NCBI RefSeq assembly: GCF_001468285.1
Contig: NZ_LNSB01000020.1
Span: forward strand, 1-64,000
Direction of reading: 5' to 3'
From: Sphingopyxis sp. HIX
Lineage (GTDB): Bacteria > Pseudomonadota > Alphaproteobacteria > Sphingomonadales > Sphingomonadaceae
DNA length: 64,000 bases
Under the pieces are notes generated by a model that made no database searches, was not told the origin of the DNA, and saw only the letters and a program-made list of their open reading frames with translations. Positions 26,425-35,722 of this stretch are shown piece after piece (the first letter of the stretch is position 1; each line of letters opens with the position of its first letter). A program made the position numbers and the translations under genes.

Positions 26425-29011
26425 CGCTTTTCTCCTCGGTCAGGATGCGCGCGAGCGCGGGGCGGCACGAGCCGCAATTGGTGCCGGCGCCGATCGCGGT
26501 GCCGACGGCGGCGACGTCGGCGAGGTTCTGGTCGCGGATCGCGGCGACGATGGTCTTGAGCCCGATGTCGAAGCAGACGCAGATGATCGGGCCGCGGTCG
26601 GCCTGCACCCCTGGCGCGCGGCCGGCGAGCAGGGTGGGCGCGACGTCGGGCGCCGCCAGCTGCGCGATCAACCAGTCGCGCGGGGGCAACTCGCCGCTCT
26701 CGGTGACGAAGAGCGCGCCGATGAGGCGGCCGCCCGCGACGATGGCAATGCGCCGTGTGCCGCGCGCCGTGTCCTGCGCCTCGATCCGTTCGCCCTTGGG
26801 AAGCAATGCCTCGATGCTCTTGAGATCGCCATTGCCCGCGACCTCCCATAGCACCCCCGAAGGCACCGCCACGCGCGTCGCCCACAGGCAGCGCGGGGTG
26901 TCGGCGAGTTCGCGGGCGAGGAGCAGGAAACCGCGCCATTTCGGGGTGACGGCGGCGATCGACGCGGGGGTGCGCTTGAACCCCGGCTGGCCCGACACCG
27001 GGTCGACGAGCGGGCGCGGGAGCAGGCCGGTGCGACCGCCGCTCGCGGTGCGGTCGGTCCAATGGATCGGGACGAACAGCTCGCCGGGGCGCTGGCCGCT
27101 GTGGAAGGCGACGCGGTAGAGGCTGTCACCCTGCGGCGTCTCGACCCGCGCGAGGCCGCCCTCGGTGAGGCCGAGGCGGGCGCCGTCGTCGGGGTGGACC
27201 TCGACCAGCGGTTCTTCGCGATGCCGCGCGAGCTTGGGCGCAAGCCCCGTGCGGGTCATCGTATGCCACTGGTCGCGGTAGCGGCCCGTGTTGAGGGTCA
27301 GCGGCCATTTGGCGAGCGGTTCGGGCAGCGGCTTTTGCGCGACGGGGACCAGACGCGCGCGGCGGTCGTCGGTCGAAAAACGCCCATCGGCGAAAGGATG
27401 GTCGCCGCCCCAGCGAAAGGGGAGCATCGCATCATAGGCGGCGTTGCCGCCCAGCGCTGCACCGGGCAAAGCAAAGACCCGAGCGCCGTCGTTATCGTAG
27501 TTGGACAGGCGGCAATGCTCGCGCCAGATATCGGCCGGGCGATCGTAGGTGAACGCATTTTTCCACCCCATGCGCCGGCCGACTTCCTTGACGATCCACC
27601 AGTCGGGCATCGCCTCGCCGGGCAGCGCGAAGAGCGCGCGCTGGCGGCTGATGGTGCGGTCGCTGTTGGTGACGGTGCCGTCCTTTTCGCCCCATGCCGC
27701 CGCGGGCAGGCGGACATGCGCAAAGGCGCCGGTGTCGGTCTTTTCGATCACGTCGCTGACGACGACGAAGGGGCAGGTCTTGAGCGCATCGCGCACCGCA
27801 TTGCCGTCGGGCATCGAAACTGCGGGGTTGGTCGCCATCACCCACAGCGCCTTGATCCGGCCCTCGCCGACGCCGCGAAACAGGTCGACCGCCTTGAGTC
27901 CGGGCTTCTCCGCCATCGTTGGCGAGGCCCAGAAGCGCTGGACGCGGGCGCGGTTCTCGGGGGCGAAATCCATGTGGGCGGCGAGGGTCGAGGCGAGCCC
28001 GCCGACCTCGCGCCCGCCCATCGCATTGGGCTGGCCGGTGATCGAGAAGGGCGCCGCGCCGGGCTTGCCGATGCGCGCGGTCGCGAGATGGAGGTTGAGG
28101 ATCGCGTTGACCTGGTCGGTGCCCGCCGTGGCCTGGTTTATCCCCTGGCTGAACAGGGTGACGGTGCGCGGGGTCGCGGCGAACAGCTCGCAGAAACGCC
28201 TGAGGTCAGCGGCCGGCACGTCGCACGTACGCGCCACCGACCACAGGTCGTTCCCCTCTCCAAGCTGGTCCCAGAAATCCTGCGGCACCGCGACGTGCGC
28301 GGCGAGATAGTCGTCGTCGACGATGCCGGTTTCGCGGCAATGCTGGAGCAGGCCGTTCATCAGCGCGACGTCGCTGCCGGGCCGGATCGCAAGGTGCAGA
28401 TCCGCTTCCTCGGCGGTCTCGGTGCGGCGCGGGTCGATGACGACGAGCTTCGCGCCCGCCTCGCAGCGCGCGCGGATGCGCTGATGGACGATCGGGTGGC
28501 ACCAGGCGGTGTTCGACCCGACGAGCACGATCAGGTCGGCGGCGTCGAGGTCGTCATAGGTAGCGGGCACGATATCCTCGCCGAAGGCGCGCATATGGCC
28601 CGCGACCGCGCTCGACATGCAGAGGCGCGAATTGGTGTCGATGTTCGCGGTGCCGATGAAGCCCTTCATCAGCTTGTTGGCGACATAATAATCCTCGGTG
28701 AGCAATTGGCCCGAGACGTAGAAGGCGACGCTGCCGGGGCCGTGACGCGCGATCGTCTCCTTGAAGCGCTTGGCGACGAGATCGAGCGCCTTGTCCCAGC
28801 TCGCGCGCTTGGCGCCGATCATCGGACGGAGGAGGCGGCCTTCGAGGCCGACGGTCTCGCCCAGATGCGTGCCCTTCGAGCAGAGCTTGCCCCGATTGGC
28901 GGGATGGTCGGGATCGCCCGCGATCTCGACGCTCCGCGCGCCGGTCACCGTCGCGCGGATGCCGCAGCCGACGCCGCAATAGGCGCAGGTGGTGCGGACC
29001 GTCTCGACCAT
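26414..29011 (-). CDS. nasA: Assimilatory nitrate reductase catalytic subunit
   Basis: An 865-residue cytoplasmic molybdoenzyme reducing nitrate to nitrite. The N-terminal [4Fe-4S] motif is CAYCGVGCG with the last Cys in LCSKGTH; the Mo-ligand Cys is in SRLCMSSAVAGH near residue 140. The molybdopterin dinucleotide-binding domain is near 600-710 (LNTGRYRDQWHTMTRT). A C-terminal BFD-like [2Fe-2S] domain (ICVCFDIGL ... NCGSCRP) is present, as in many proteobacterial NasA proteins, and would take electrons from its partner. Its ATG shares one base with the nirD stop. No separate NasB reductase is in the window, so electrons may come from NirB or ferredoxin. Confidence 0.95.
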   Translation of the reverse strand: MVETVRTTCAYCGVGCGIRATVTGARSVEIAGDPDHPANRGKLCSKGTHLGETVGLEGRLLRPMIGAKRASWDKALDLVAKRFKETIARHGPGSVAFYVSGQLLTEDYYVANKLMKGFIGTANIDTNSRLCMSSAVAGHMRAFGEDIVPATYDDLDAADLIVLVGSNTAWCHPIVHQRIRARCEAGAKLVVIDPRRTETAEEADLHLAIRPGSDVALMNGLLQHCRETGIVDDDYLAAHVAVPQDFWDQLGEGNDLWSVARTCDVPAADLRRFCELFAATPRTVTLFSQGINQATAGTDQVNAILNLHLATARIGKPGAAPFSITGQPNAMGGREVGGLASTLAAHMDFAPENRARVQRFWASPTMAEKPGLKAVDLFRGVGEGRIKALWVMATNPAVSMPDGNAVRDALKTCPFVVVSDVIEKTDTGAFAHVRLPAAAWGEKDGTVTNSDRTISRQRALFALPGEAMPDWWIVKEVGRRMGWKNAFTYDRPADIWREHCRLSNYDNDGARVFALPGAALGGNAAYDAMLPFRWGGDHPFADGRFSTDDRRARLVPVAQKPLPEPLAKWPLTLNTGRYRDQWHTMTRTGLAPKLARHREEPLVEVHPDDGARLGLTEGGLARVETPQGDSLYRVAFHSGQRPGELFVPIHWTDRTASGGRTGLLPRPLVDPVSGQPGFKRTPASIAAVTPKWRGFLLLARELADTPRCLWATRVAVPSGVLWEVAGNGDLKSIEALLPKGERIEAQDTARGTRRIAIVAGGRLIGALFVTESGELPPRDWLIAQLAAPDVAPTLLAGRAPGVQADRGPIICVCFDIGLKTIVAAIRDQNLADVAAVGTAIGAGTNCGSCRPALARILTEEKSDAA

Positions 29012-29352
29012 CAGCCTGCAGCCTTCAATGTGCCCGCGCGGCAGATGAGGACGCGGCCGCCGTCGATCTTGACCGGAACGGTCGGGGTACAGCCCTTGTC
29101 CTCGCCGAGCGCTTCGCCGGTCGAGAGGCTGATCCGCCAATTGTGGAGCGGGCAGGCGACCGCGCCGCCGTGGACGATACCCTGCGACAGGCGGCCATGC
29201 TTGTGCGGGCAGCGGTCGAGCAGCGCGAAGACCTTGCCCTCGGCGGTGCGGAAGACGGCGATGTCGTCGCCCCCCTCGACCTGCACGGTGCGGCTGCCGC
29301 GCACCGGGATGTGGTCGACCCAGCCGATGTCGAGCCATGTGGCAGTGCTCAT
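29011..29352 (-). CDS. nirD: Nitrite reductase small subunit, Rieske type
   Basis: A 113-residue Rieske-fold protein. It keeps the complete ligand set C-x-H (CPHKHG) and C-x2-H (CPLHNW), so it should bind a [2Fe-2S] cluster, in contrast to the cluster-less NirD of E. coli. Overlaps nirB by 4 bp and nasA by 1 bp, consistent with one transcript. It is expected to work with NirB in the cytoplasm. Confidence 0.92.
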   Translation of the reverse strand: MSTATWLDIGWVDHIPVRGSRTVQVEGGDDIAVFRTAEGKVFALLDRCPHKHGRLSQGIVHGGAVACPLHNWRISLSTGEALGEDKGCTPTVPVKIDGGRVLICRAGTLKAAG

Positions 29353-31826
29353 GCATATTCTCCCTGCGGGATGAAGCGCGCCATCGGCGCATGATGTTCG
29401 GCCTCGGCGCCCTCGGCGCGCTGCGCCCAGGGGTCGTCCTGGCTGAAGCTTTGCGAGAAGAGGAAGCGCGCGCGCAGCGCCTCGCGGCCCGGCTCGTCGT
29501 CGACGATGCGCGCCACGATATGCGCGAGCCCGACACGCTCGATCCATGGCGCGGTGCGTTCGAGGTAGCGCGCTTCCTCGCGGTAGAGCTGGATGAAGGC
29601 GGCGCAATAATCCATCGCCTCCTGCTCGGTCGCGACCTTGCAGAGCAGGTCGGTGGCGCGGACGTGGATGCCGCCGTTGCCGCCGACATGGAGTTCGTAG
29701 CCGCTGTCGACGCACACGACGCCGAAATCCTTGATCGTCGCCTCCGCGCAATTGCGCGGGCAACCCGACACCGCGATCTTGAACTTGTGCGGCATCCAGC
29801 TGCCCCAGCTCATCCGTTCGAGCTTGACGCCGAGCCCGGTCGAATCCTGCGTGCCGAAGCGGCACCATTCGGAGCCGACGCAGGTCTTCACCGTGCGCAG
29901 CGCCTTGCCATAGGCGTGGCCCGAGACCATGCCGGCGGCGCCCAAGTCGGCCCACACCGCGGGCAGATCCTCCTTCTTGATCCCGAAGATGTCGAGCCGC
30001 TGGCCGCCGGTGACCTTGACCATCGGGGCGTTGTACTTCTCGACGACGTCGGCGATCGCGCGCAACTCCCTGGGGTTGGTGAGCCCGCCCCACATGCGCG
30101 GCACGACCGAATAAGTGCCGTCCTTCTGGATATTGGCGTGGAGGCGCTCGTTGACGAAGCGGCTCTGCTGGTCGTCGATATAGTCGCCGGGCAGCGCGCA
30201 GAGGAGGTAGTAATTGAGCGCGGGGCGGCACGAGGAGCAGCCGTCGGGGGTTGTCCAGTGCAGCTTCTGCATCACCTCGGGGATCGAGCGCATCGCTTGC
30301 GCGACGATCTCGCGGCGAACGTCGTCGTGGCCGAAGCTGGTGCATTTGCACATCGTCTTCGGCCCCGACTGGACATCGTCGCCGAGCGTCAGCGCGAGCA
30401 GGTTCTCGACGAGCCCGGTGCACGAACCACAGCTCGCCGACGCCTTGCAAGTGCCGCGCACCGCGTCGAGGCTGTGTGCGCCCTTGGCGATGCACGAGAC
30501 GACCTGACCCTTGGTAACGCCGTTGCAGCCGCAGATCTCGGCATCGTCCGAGAGCGCCGCAACGGCCGCCTTAGGGTCCGCCGCGCCGCCTCCCGCGGCG
30601 AAGGCCTGCCCGAAGATCAAGAGGTCGCGAAGGTCGGAGACGTCCTCCTGTCGTTTGAGCAGGTCGAAATACCAGCCGCCGTCGGCGGTATCGCCGTACA
30701 GCACCGCGCCGACGATGCGGTCGTCCTTGACGATGACGCGCTTGTAGACGCCGCGGCTCGCGTCGCGCAGCACGATGTCCTCGCAGCCGTCGCCGCCCGA
30801 GAAATCGCCCGCCGAGAAGACGTCGATGCCCGAGACCTTGAGCTTGGTCGAGGTGACCGAGCCGCGATAGCCGCTGTGCTGTTCGACCAGCCCGTCGGCG
30901 AGGCTGCGGCACATGTCCCACAGCGGCGCGACAAGGCCATAGACCTGTCCGTCATGCTCGACGCATTCGCCGACGGCGAGCACCGCGGGGTCGCTGGTGA
31001 CCATATGGTCGTCGACCTGGATGCCGCGCCCGACCGCGAGGCCCGCGTCGCGCGCGAGTTGGGTCGACGGGCGGATGCCGACCGCCATGACGACGAGGCT
31101 GGCGGGGATCAGCGTGCCGTCCTTGAGCCTTACGCCCTCGACCTTGCCGGTGCCAACGATCTCGGCGGTGTCGGCGCCGGTCAGGATCGTCTGACCGCGC
31201 GCTTCGAGCGCGTTTTTGAGCAGCCAGCCCGCGGCTTCGTCGAGCTGGCGTTCCATCAGCGTCGGCATCAGGTGGATGACCGTGACCTTCATGCCGCGCA
31301 AGCTGAGGCCGTGGGCGGCCTCGAGCCCGAGCAGCCCGCCGCCGATCACCACCGCGTCGCCGCCCGCATCGGCGGCGGCGAGCATCGTGTCGACATCGTC
31401 CATGTCGCGAAAGGCGATGACGCCGGGCAGGTCCTTGCCCGGAACGGGGATGATGAAGGGATCGGAGCCGGTGGCGATCAGCAGCCGGTCGTAGCTTTCG
31501 GCGAGCCCACTGCGCGTCGTCACCGTCTTCGCCGCGCGGTCGATCGCGGCAACGGGGTCGCCGGCGACGAGCGCGATGCCATTATCGGTGTACCAAGCGG
31601 CATCGTTGATCACGATATCGTCGAAGCATTTCTCGCCCGCGAGGACGGGGGAGAGCATGATGCGGTTGTAATTGACCCGCGGTTCGGCGCCGAAGATCGT
31701 CACGCGGTAGCGGCTCGGATCGCGCGCGAGCAGTTCCTCGACCGCGCGGCAGCCGGCCATGCCGTTGCCGATGACGACGAGATGCTCGCGCGTGTCGGCG
31801 TCGGGTTTGAGGTGGCGGTGTTCCAT
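29349..31826 (-). CDS. nirB: Assimilatory nitrite reductase large subunit
   Basis: An 825-residue NAD(P)H-dependent nitrite reductase. Order of parts: FAD/NAD(P)-binding pyridine nucleotide-disulfide domain (about 15-320; VVIGNGMAGCRAVEEL), BFD-like [2Fe-2S] domains (CGCNGVTKG to CGSCTG, and a second CKC/CSSC set), then the nitrite/sulfite reductase half-repeat and siroheme-[4Fe-4S] domain with CVGSEWC and CPRNC. Nitrite is reduced to ammonia. Its start shares one base with the porin stop. Siroheme would be made with the help of cobA in the same operon. Confidence 0.95.
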   Translation of the reverse strand: MEHRHLKPDADTREHLVVIGNGMAGCRAVEELLARDPSRYRVTIFGAEPRVNYNRIMLSPVLAGEKCFDDIVINDAAWYTDNGIALVAGDPVAAIDRAAKTVTTRSGLAESYDRLLIATGSDPFIIPVPGKDLPGVIAFRDMDDVDTMLAAADAGGDAVVIGGGLLGLEAAHGLSLRGMKVTVIHLMPTLMERQLDEAAGWLLKNALEARGQTILTGADTAEIVGTGKVEGVRLKDGTLIPASLVVMAVGIRPSTQLARDAGLAVGRGIQVDDHMVTSDPAVLAVGECVEHDGQVYGLVAPLWDMCRSLADGLVEQHSGYRGSVTSTKLKVSGIDVFSAGDFSGGDGCEDIVLRDASRGVYKRVIVKDDRIVGAVLYGDTADGGWYFDLLKRQEDVSDLRDLLIFGQAFAAGGGAADPKAAVAALSDDAEICGCNGVTKGQVVSCIAKGAHSLDAVRGTCKASASCGSCTGLVENLLALTLGDDVQSGPKTMCKCTSFGHDDVRREIVAQAMRSIPEVMQKLHWTTPDGCSSCRPALNYYLLCALPGDYIDDQQSRFVNERLHANIQKDGTYSVVPRMWGGLTNPRELRAIADVVEKYNAPMVKVTGGQRLDIFGIKKEDLPAVWADLGAAGMVSGHAYGKALRTVKTCVGSEWCRFGTQDSTGLGVKLERMSWGSWMPHKFKIAVSGCPRNCAEATIKDFGVVCVDSGYELHVGGNGGIHVRATDLLCKVATEQEAMDYCAAFIQLYREEARYLERTAPWIERVGLAHIVARIVDDEPGREALRARFLFSQSFSQDDPWAQRAEGAEAEHHAPMARFIPQGEYA

Positions 31827-33028
31827 CAGAGGCTCCAGTCCAGTTGCAGCCAGAATTTGTCGGTGTCGGTGGCGAAATTGTCCGCGTCGTAGTGCGCGTA
31901 GCGCGCCGAGGCGGTGAATTTGCCGAGCTTGGCGCTCGCCAGCAGGTCGATCTCGTCGCCATAGGCGCGGCTGGCACGGTCGCTGCGATAGTCGTGGTAG
32001 ACCGCCTGCAGCGTGACGGCTTTCAAGGGGCCGACCGCCTTCCAGCCCCAGCCGGCGCTCGCATATAGGTCGCGCACGCCGTCGGGCGGGGTGACGAGGA
32101 ACTTGTCGGCCCAGCCCTGATATTTGAACCCGGTGGCGAGCGGGGTCTGGAAGCTGGTGAGGGCCGCTCCCTTGTCGGCGCCGAGTATTTCGTACCCGGC
32201 GCCGACCCGGGGGCCGCCAAGATCGACCGCGACATCGGCGAGCCAATAGTCGGCGGCATAGTCATTGGGGTTGCGGTGCCAGTCGGACTGGCGCGCATAG
32301 CTGAGCTGATACGCGAGCTTCGCCTTGCCGAGCTTCTGGCTGCCGTCGAGCCGCACGCCATAGCTCTGGCTCGACATGCGGAAGCCCTGCATCGCGGCTT
32401 CGTCCTGGTCGACGAGATAGGCGAAGGCGACGGCCTTGCCGATTGGCGTCGCGATGCTGAGATTGCCGAAGAGATTGTCGCCCGACACCGCTTGCTGCCG
32501 CGCGCCGGCGCCGTCGATGCCCCAGATGGTGCGCACGCTCCACGCATAGGTGAGATCAGCCTTTACGCCCTTCGCCGGGGTGATTTCGGCGCGCAGCGCG
32601 TCGAAGCTCTGGCCGTTCTGGCGAAAGGGCACCGCGCCGACGAAACGCTCGTCGTCGAGCGCGATCCGCTGGCGCCCCGCGGTCACCGCGAAGCTCGGGG
32701 TGGCGTAGCGGAGCTGGGCGCGGGCGAGGGCGATATTCTGAGGATCGGCAACCAGCGGCCGATTGGCGGGGCCGTGGAGACCGTCGAAATAGTCGCCGAC
32801 AAGGGCGAGATTGCCCTGGCCTTCGACGAGCGCTGACCAGTTCCCGGCCTTCGCCTCGACCCCGGCGCGGACGCGCAGGGTCAGGGCATTGGCCTCGGCG
32901 GCGAGGCCGTCCTGGTCGACGCTCTCGTAGCGGAGCCGGGCTTCGCCGAGGGGCTTGAGGGTGACGTCCTGGGCGTGCGCCACCTCGGCCGGCGCAAGTG
33001 CCAGCAAGATTGCAAGGGTGCGGGTCAT
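31826..33028 (-). CDS. Alginate-export-type outer-membrane beta-barrel protein
   Basis: A 400-residue protein with a signal peptide (1-19, ending AHAQ) followed by alternating strands that end in an aromatic-rich C-terminus (FWLQLDWSL). The region LRVRAGVEAKAGNWSALVEGQGN and the motif AGRQRIALDDERFVG are like the alginate export porin family. Its position between the nitrate transporter and nirB, with overlaps or spacers of 2 bp or less, suggests that it lets nitrate or nitrite cross the outer membrane; this role is inferred from context only. Confidence 0.85.
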   Translation of the reverse strand: MTRTLAILLALAPAEVAHAQDVTLKPLGEARLRYESVDQDGLAAEANALTLRVRAGVEAKAGNWSALVEGQGNLALVGDYFDGLHGPANRPLVADPQNIALARAQLRYATPSFAVTAGRQRIALDDERFVGAVPFRQNGQSFDALRAEITPAKGVKADLTYAWSVRTIWGIDGAGARQQAVSGDNLFGNLSIATPIGKAVAFAYLVDQDEAAMQGFRMSSQSYGVRLDGSQKLGKAKLAYQLSYARQSDWHRNPNDYAADYWLADVAVDLGGPRVGAGYEILGADKGAALTSFQTPLATGFKYQGWADKFLVTPPDGVRDLYASAGWGWKAVGPLKAVTLQAVYHDYRSDRASRAYGDEIDLLASAKLGKFTASARYAHYDADNFATDTDKFWLQLDWSL

Positions 33029-33030
33029 GA

Positions 33031-34263
33031 CTAGATCCGCACGCCTTCGGCCGCGCCCCAGGTCGCGCGCCACTGGCCCTTGACGAAGAGCAGAGCGACG
33101 AGCGCGAGCACCGCGAGCCCGGCGAAGGTATAGAAGCCGGGTGCGAAGCTGCCCGTCCACTGTTTCGCGAAGCCGAGCGAGGAGGCGAGGTAGAAGCCGC
33201 CGACGCCGCCCGCCATGCCGACGAGCCCGGTCATCACGCCGATCTCGGCCGAGAAACGCTGCGGCACGAGCTGGAAGACCGAGCCGTTGCCGGTGCCGAG
33301 CGCGAGCATCGCGATGACGAAGAGCGTCAGCGCGGCGGGCAGGTTCGCCGCCTGCGGCACTCCGGCGAGCGCCAGCGCGGCGACAACGAAGACCATCATC
33401 AGCGCCTTGACCCCGCCGATCCGGTCGGCGAGCGCGCCGCCCATGGGGCGCACCAGCGACCCGGCGAAGACGCAGGCGGCGGTGCAATAGCCCGCCATCA
33501 CCGGGGTGAGGTGGAACTGGTCGGTGAAATAGATGGGGAGCGAGGCGGCGAGCCCGACGAAGCCGCCGAAGGTCACCGAATAAAAGGCCATCAGCCACCA
33601 GGCGTCGGCAGTCTTGAGCGGTTCGAAATAGTCGATCAGCTTCTTGGGCGCCGGCGCATCGGGCGCGTCCTTGGCCATGACGAGATAGACGAAGAAGACG
33701 ATCGTCAGCGGGATGCAGGCGAGGCCGAGCACGGCGTTCCAGCCGAACAGCTTGGCGAGGCCGGGCGCGAAGAGCGCGGCGAGCACGGTGCCCGAATTGC
33801 CCATGCCGGCGAGCCCCATCGCCTTGCCCTGATGCTCGGGCGGGTACCAGCGGCTCGCGAGGGGGAGCGCGATCGCAAAGCTGGCGCCGGCAAAGCCGAG
33901 GATTACGCCGAGCGCGAGCGTACCCGCGAAGCTGTGGACGCCCATCACCCAGGCGGTGAACAGTCCGGCGATGACGATCGCCTGGCTGATCGCCCCCGAG
34001 CGCTTCGGCCCGATGCGGTCGACGAGCAGGCCGTTGACGACGCGGAGCAGCGCGCCCGCCAGCGTCGGCACCGCAACCATCAGCCCCTTTTGCGCGGGGG
34101 TCAGGCCAAGGTCCTCGGAAATCGCGGGCGCCAGCGGGCCCAGCACGACCCATACCATGAAGGCGAGGTCGAAATAGAGAAAGGCAGCGACGAGGGTCGG
34201 CCAGTGGCCGCTCGCCCAGAAGCTCGATTTGGGTGCCGAAGCGCCCGGGATTGCAGTCGTCAT
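33031..34263 (-). CDS. narK: Nitrate/nitrite MFS transporter (NarK/NasA type)
   Basis: A 410-residue twelve-segment MFS protein. The nitrate/nitrite porter features are visible: GFAGASFAIALPLASRWYPPEHQG and GLAGMGNSGTVLAALFAPGLAKLFGW near residues 105-165, and GNGSVFQLVPQRF near 315 (the NS motif GMAGGVGGFY follows). It is the first structural gene after the ANTAR leader. The ATG at 34263 follows AAGGGGAC; an in-frame extension to 34326 would run into the terminator hairpin and is rejected. Confidence 0.93.
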   Translation of the reverse strand: MTTAIPGASAPKSSFWASGHWPTLVAAFLYFDLAFMVWVVLGPLAPAISEDLGLTPAQKGLMVAVPTLAGALLRVVNGLLVDRIGPKRSGAISQAIVIAGLFTAWVMGVHSFAGTLALGVILGFAGASFAIALPLASRWYPPEHQGKAMGLAGMGNSGTVLAALFAPGLAKLFGWNAVLGLACIPLTIVFFVYLVMAKDAPDAPAPKKLIDYFEPLKTADAWWLMAFYSVTFGGFVGLAASLPIYFTDQFHLTPVMAGYCTAACVFAGSLVRPMGGALADRIGGVKALMMVFVVAALALAGVPQAANLPAALTLFVIAMLALGTGNGSVFQLVPQRFSAEIGVMTGLVGMAGGVGGFYLASSLGFAKQWTGSFAPGFYTFAGLAVLALVALLFVKGQWRATWGAAEGVRI

Positions 34264-34290
34264 CGTCCGTCCCCTTGCGTGACGGGCAAT

Positions 34291-34337
34291 AAAAAAGCCG
34301 CCAGGACGGCGGCCACGCGGGCGCATCCTGACGGCTT
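34291..34337 (-). terminator. Intrinsic terminator in the nas operon leader
   Basis: Read on the minus strand, a 12-bp stem (AAGCCGTCAGGA with TCCTGGCGGCTT, one G-U pair) with a 19-base loop is followed directly by a run of T to 34291. It lies 27 bp upstream of the transporter start, so it would stop transcription of the whole nas operon unless it is prevented, presumably by NasT acting on the hairpins at 34386-34440. Confidence 0.85.
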
Positions 34338-34385
34338 CATTGCCTGTTGGATTATGGGGAAAGGCTCCCCATGTGCCGCGCGGGC

Positions 34386-34440
34386 CAGCCCCCTCGTTGG
34401 AGCCGTCGCCGCTTTGTCCTGCCCCGGCAGCCCTGCCGAG
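34386..34440 (-). promoter_or_regulatory. ANTAR-type dual hairpin, NasT target in leader RNA
   Basis: On the minus strand two hairpins lie 17 bases apart. The first has a 6-bp stem with hexaloop AGGGCT (34440-34423). The second has a 7-bp stem with hexaloop AACGAG (34405-34386). Both loops have A at position 1 and G at position 4, the known ANTAR recognition features. A further hairpin (ATGGGGA/TCCCCAT, 34372-34354) and the intrinsic terminator follow. With nasT and nasS directly upstream, this is very likely the NasT antitermination site. Confidence 0.8.
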
Positions 34441-34510
34441 TGCGATTAAACTGCCTGATTTTTAGGCACGCCGCAAGCGGATATTTCGCAGGTGCAGCAT
34501 AAAATAAAAG

Positions 34511-35722
34511 CTACGGCAGTTCAGCGAGATAGGCCTCGATATCGTCGGGATCGAAGGCGCGGCCATCGAAAAAGCGGTCGCTGCCGAGGGTGAGGCGGCC
34601 CTGCGTCGACCCCGCGCCGATCGGCTCGGCGAGTCCGCCTTCGAGCTTCGAACTCGCGCCCGGCAGCGGGGCGCCCGAGCCGGCGAGCGCGGCGCGATAG
34701 ACGTCGGGGCGAAAGACCTTGCCGGCCGCTGCGGCGCCCGCCGCATCGAACGCCATATAGTCCCAGCGCACCATCTGCGAATAGAGCCACGCCGCCTGGC
34801 TGCGCCAAGGGAAGTTCGCCGCCTCGCGATACTGGAACATGAAGTCGGGATAGTGGATCGGCTCGCCGCCGGGGACCAGGCGGATGCGGTCGGTGATCGC
34901 GCGCAGGATCGCGTCCTGCGGCGCGTCGAGATATTCGGGGCGCGCGAGGATCGCGGCGCTTTCCTCCGCCGCGCCGGGCTCGACGAAATGGCCGGCGGCA
35001 GCGTGCAGCGCGCGTACCAGCGCCTCGACCGCTTCGCGGCGCTCATCGAGCACCGTCTCCCGGATCGCGAGCACCTTTTCGACCCCGCGCCGCCAGATCT
35101 GCGCGGTGGCGAGCGCGATGTGGCCGACGCCGCGCTCGACCGCGATCGAGTTCCACGGCTCGCCGACGCAGATACCGTCGACGTCGCCGGCGGCGAGCGC
35201 GTCGGCGGCGAAGGGCGGGCTGGTGACGATGATCTCGACATCCTGGTCGGGGCGGACGCCGACCCCCGCGAGCCAGTAGCGGAGCATATAATTGTGGCTC
35301 GAATAGCGGTGCACGACGCCGAAGCGCAGCGGCTTGCCCGCGGCGACGCGCGCGGTCGCGACGCGCTTCAGCGCCGCGCCGATCGCCAGCGGATCGCCGA
35401 GCGTGTCACCCAGCCCGACCTCGCCCGCGAGGCGCGTCGAGAAGGTCACGGCATTGCCGTTGAGCCCCAGCACGAAAGGCACCGCGAGCGGCACCGGCGG
35501 CCGGTCGCGGCCCAATGTCGTCGCGATGGCGAGCGGCGCGATCATATGCGCGGCGTCGGTGTGGCCATAGAGCAGCCGGTCGCGCACCGTCGCCCAGGTC
35601 ATGTCGCGCACCAGTTCGAGCGCGAAGCCCTCGCGCGCCGCAAAACCGAGTTCGTGCGCAAGGATCGGCAGCGCGGCGTCGACCAGCGGCAGGAAGCCGA
35701 TACGGAAACGCTCGCCGATCAT
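34511..35722 (-). CDS. nasS: Nitrate sensor NasS (nitrate-binding, ABC substrate-protein fold)
   Basis: A 403-residue protein of the NrtA/CmpA/NasS substrate-binding fold without a signal peptide, so cytoplasmic. Residues include RIGFLPLVDAALPILAHELGFA at the start, GHTDAAHMIAPLAIAT near 58 and the GDVDGICVGEPWN motif near 178. In known NasST systems NasS holds NasT when nitrate or nitrite is absent. It overlaps nasT by 4 bp, which fits a stoichiometric complex. A 210-bp untranslated leader separates it from the transporter. Confidence 0.93.
   Translation of the reverse strand: MIGERFRIGFLPLVDAALPILAHELGFAAREGFALELVRDMTWATVRDRLLYGHTDAAHMIAPLAIATTLGRDRPPVPLAVPFVLGLNGNAVTFSTRLAGEVGLGDTLGDPLAIGAALKRVATARVAAGKPLRFGVVHRYSSHNYMLRYWLAGVGVRPDQDVEIIVTSPPFAADALAAGDVDGICVGEPWNSIAVERGVGHIALATAQIWRRGVEKVLAIRETVLDERREAVEALVRALHAAAGHFVEPGAAEESAAILARPEYLDAPQDAILRAITDRIRLVPGGEPIHYPDFMFQYREAANFPWRSQAAWLYSQMVRWDYMAFDAAGAAAAGKVFRPDVYRAALAGSGAPLPGASSKLEGGLAEPIGAGSTQGRLTLGSDRFFDGRAFDPDDIEAYLAELP

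Noticed and set aside
27062..29374. 770-codon open frame on the plus strand
   Set aside because: Antisense to nasA and nirD, whose iron-sulfur motifs are certain.
29337..31892. 851-codon open frame on the plus strand
   Set aside because: Fully antisense to nirB and nirD, with no recognisable motif and biased composition.
31826..34153. One 775-codon protein spanning porin and transporter
   Set aside because: The upstream two-thirds is in a different frame from the real MFS gene; the porin starts with its own signal peptide at 33028.
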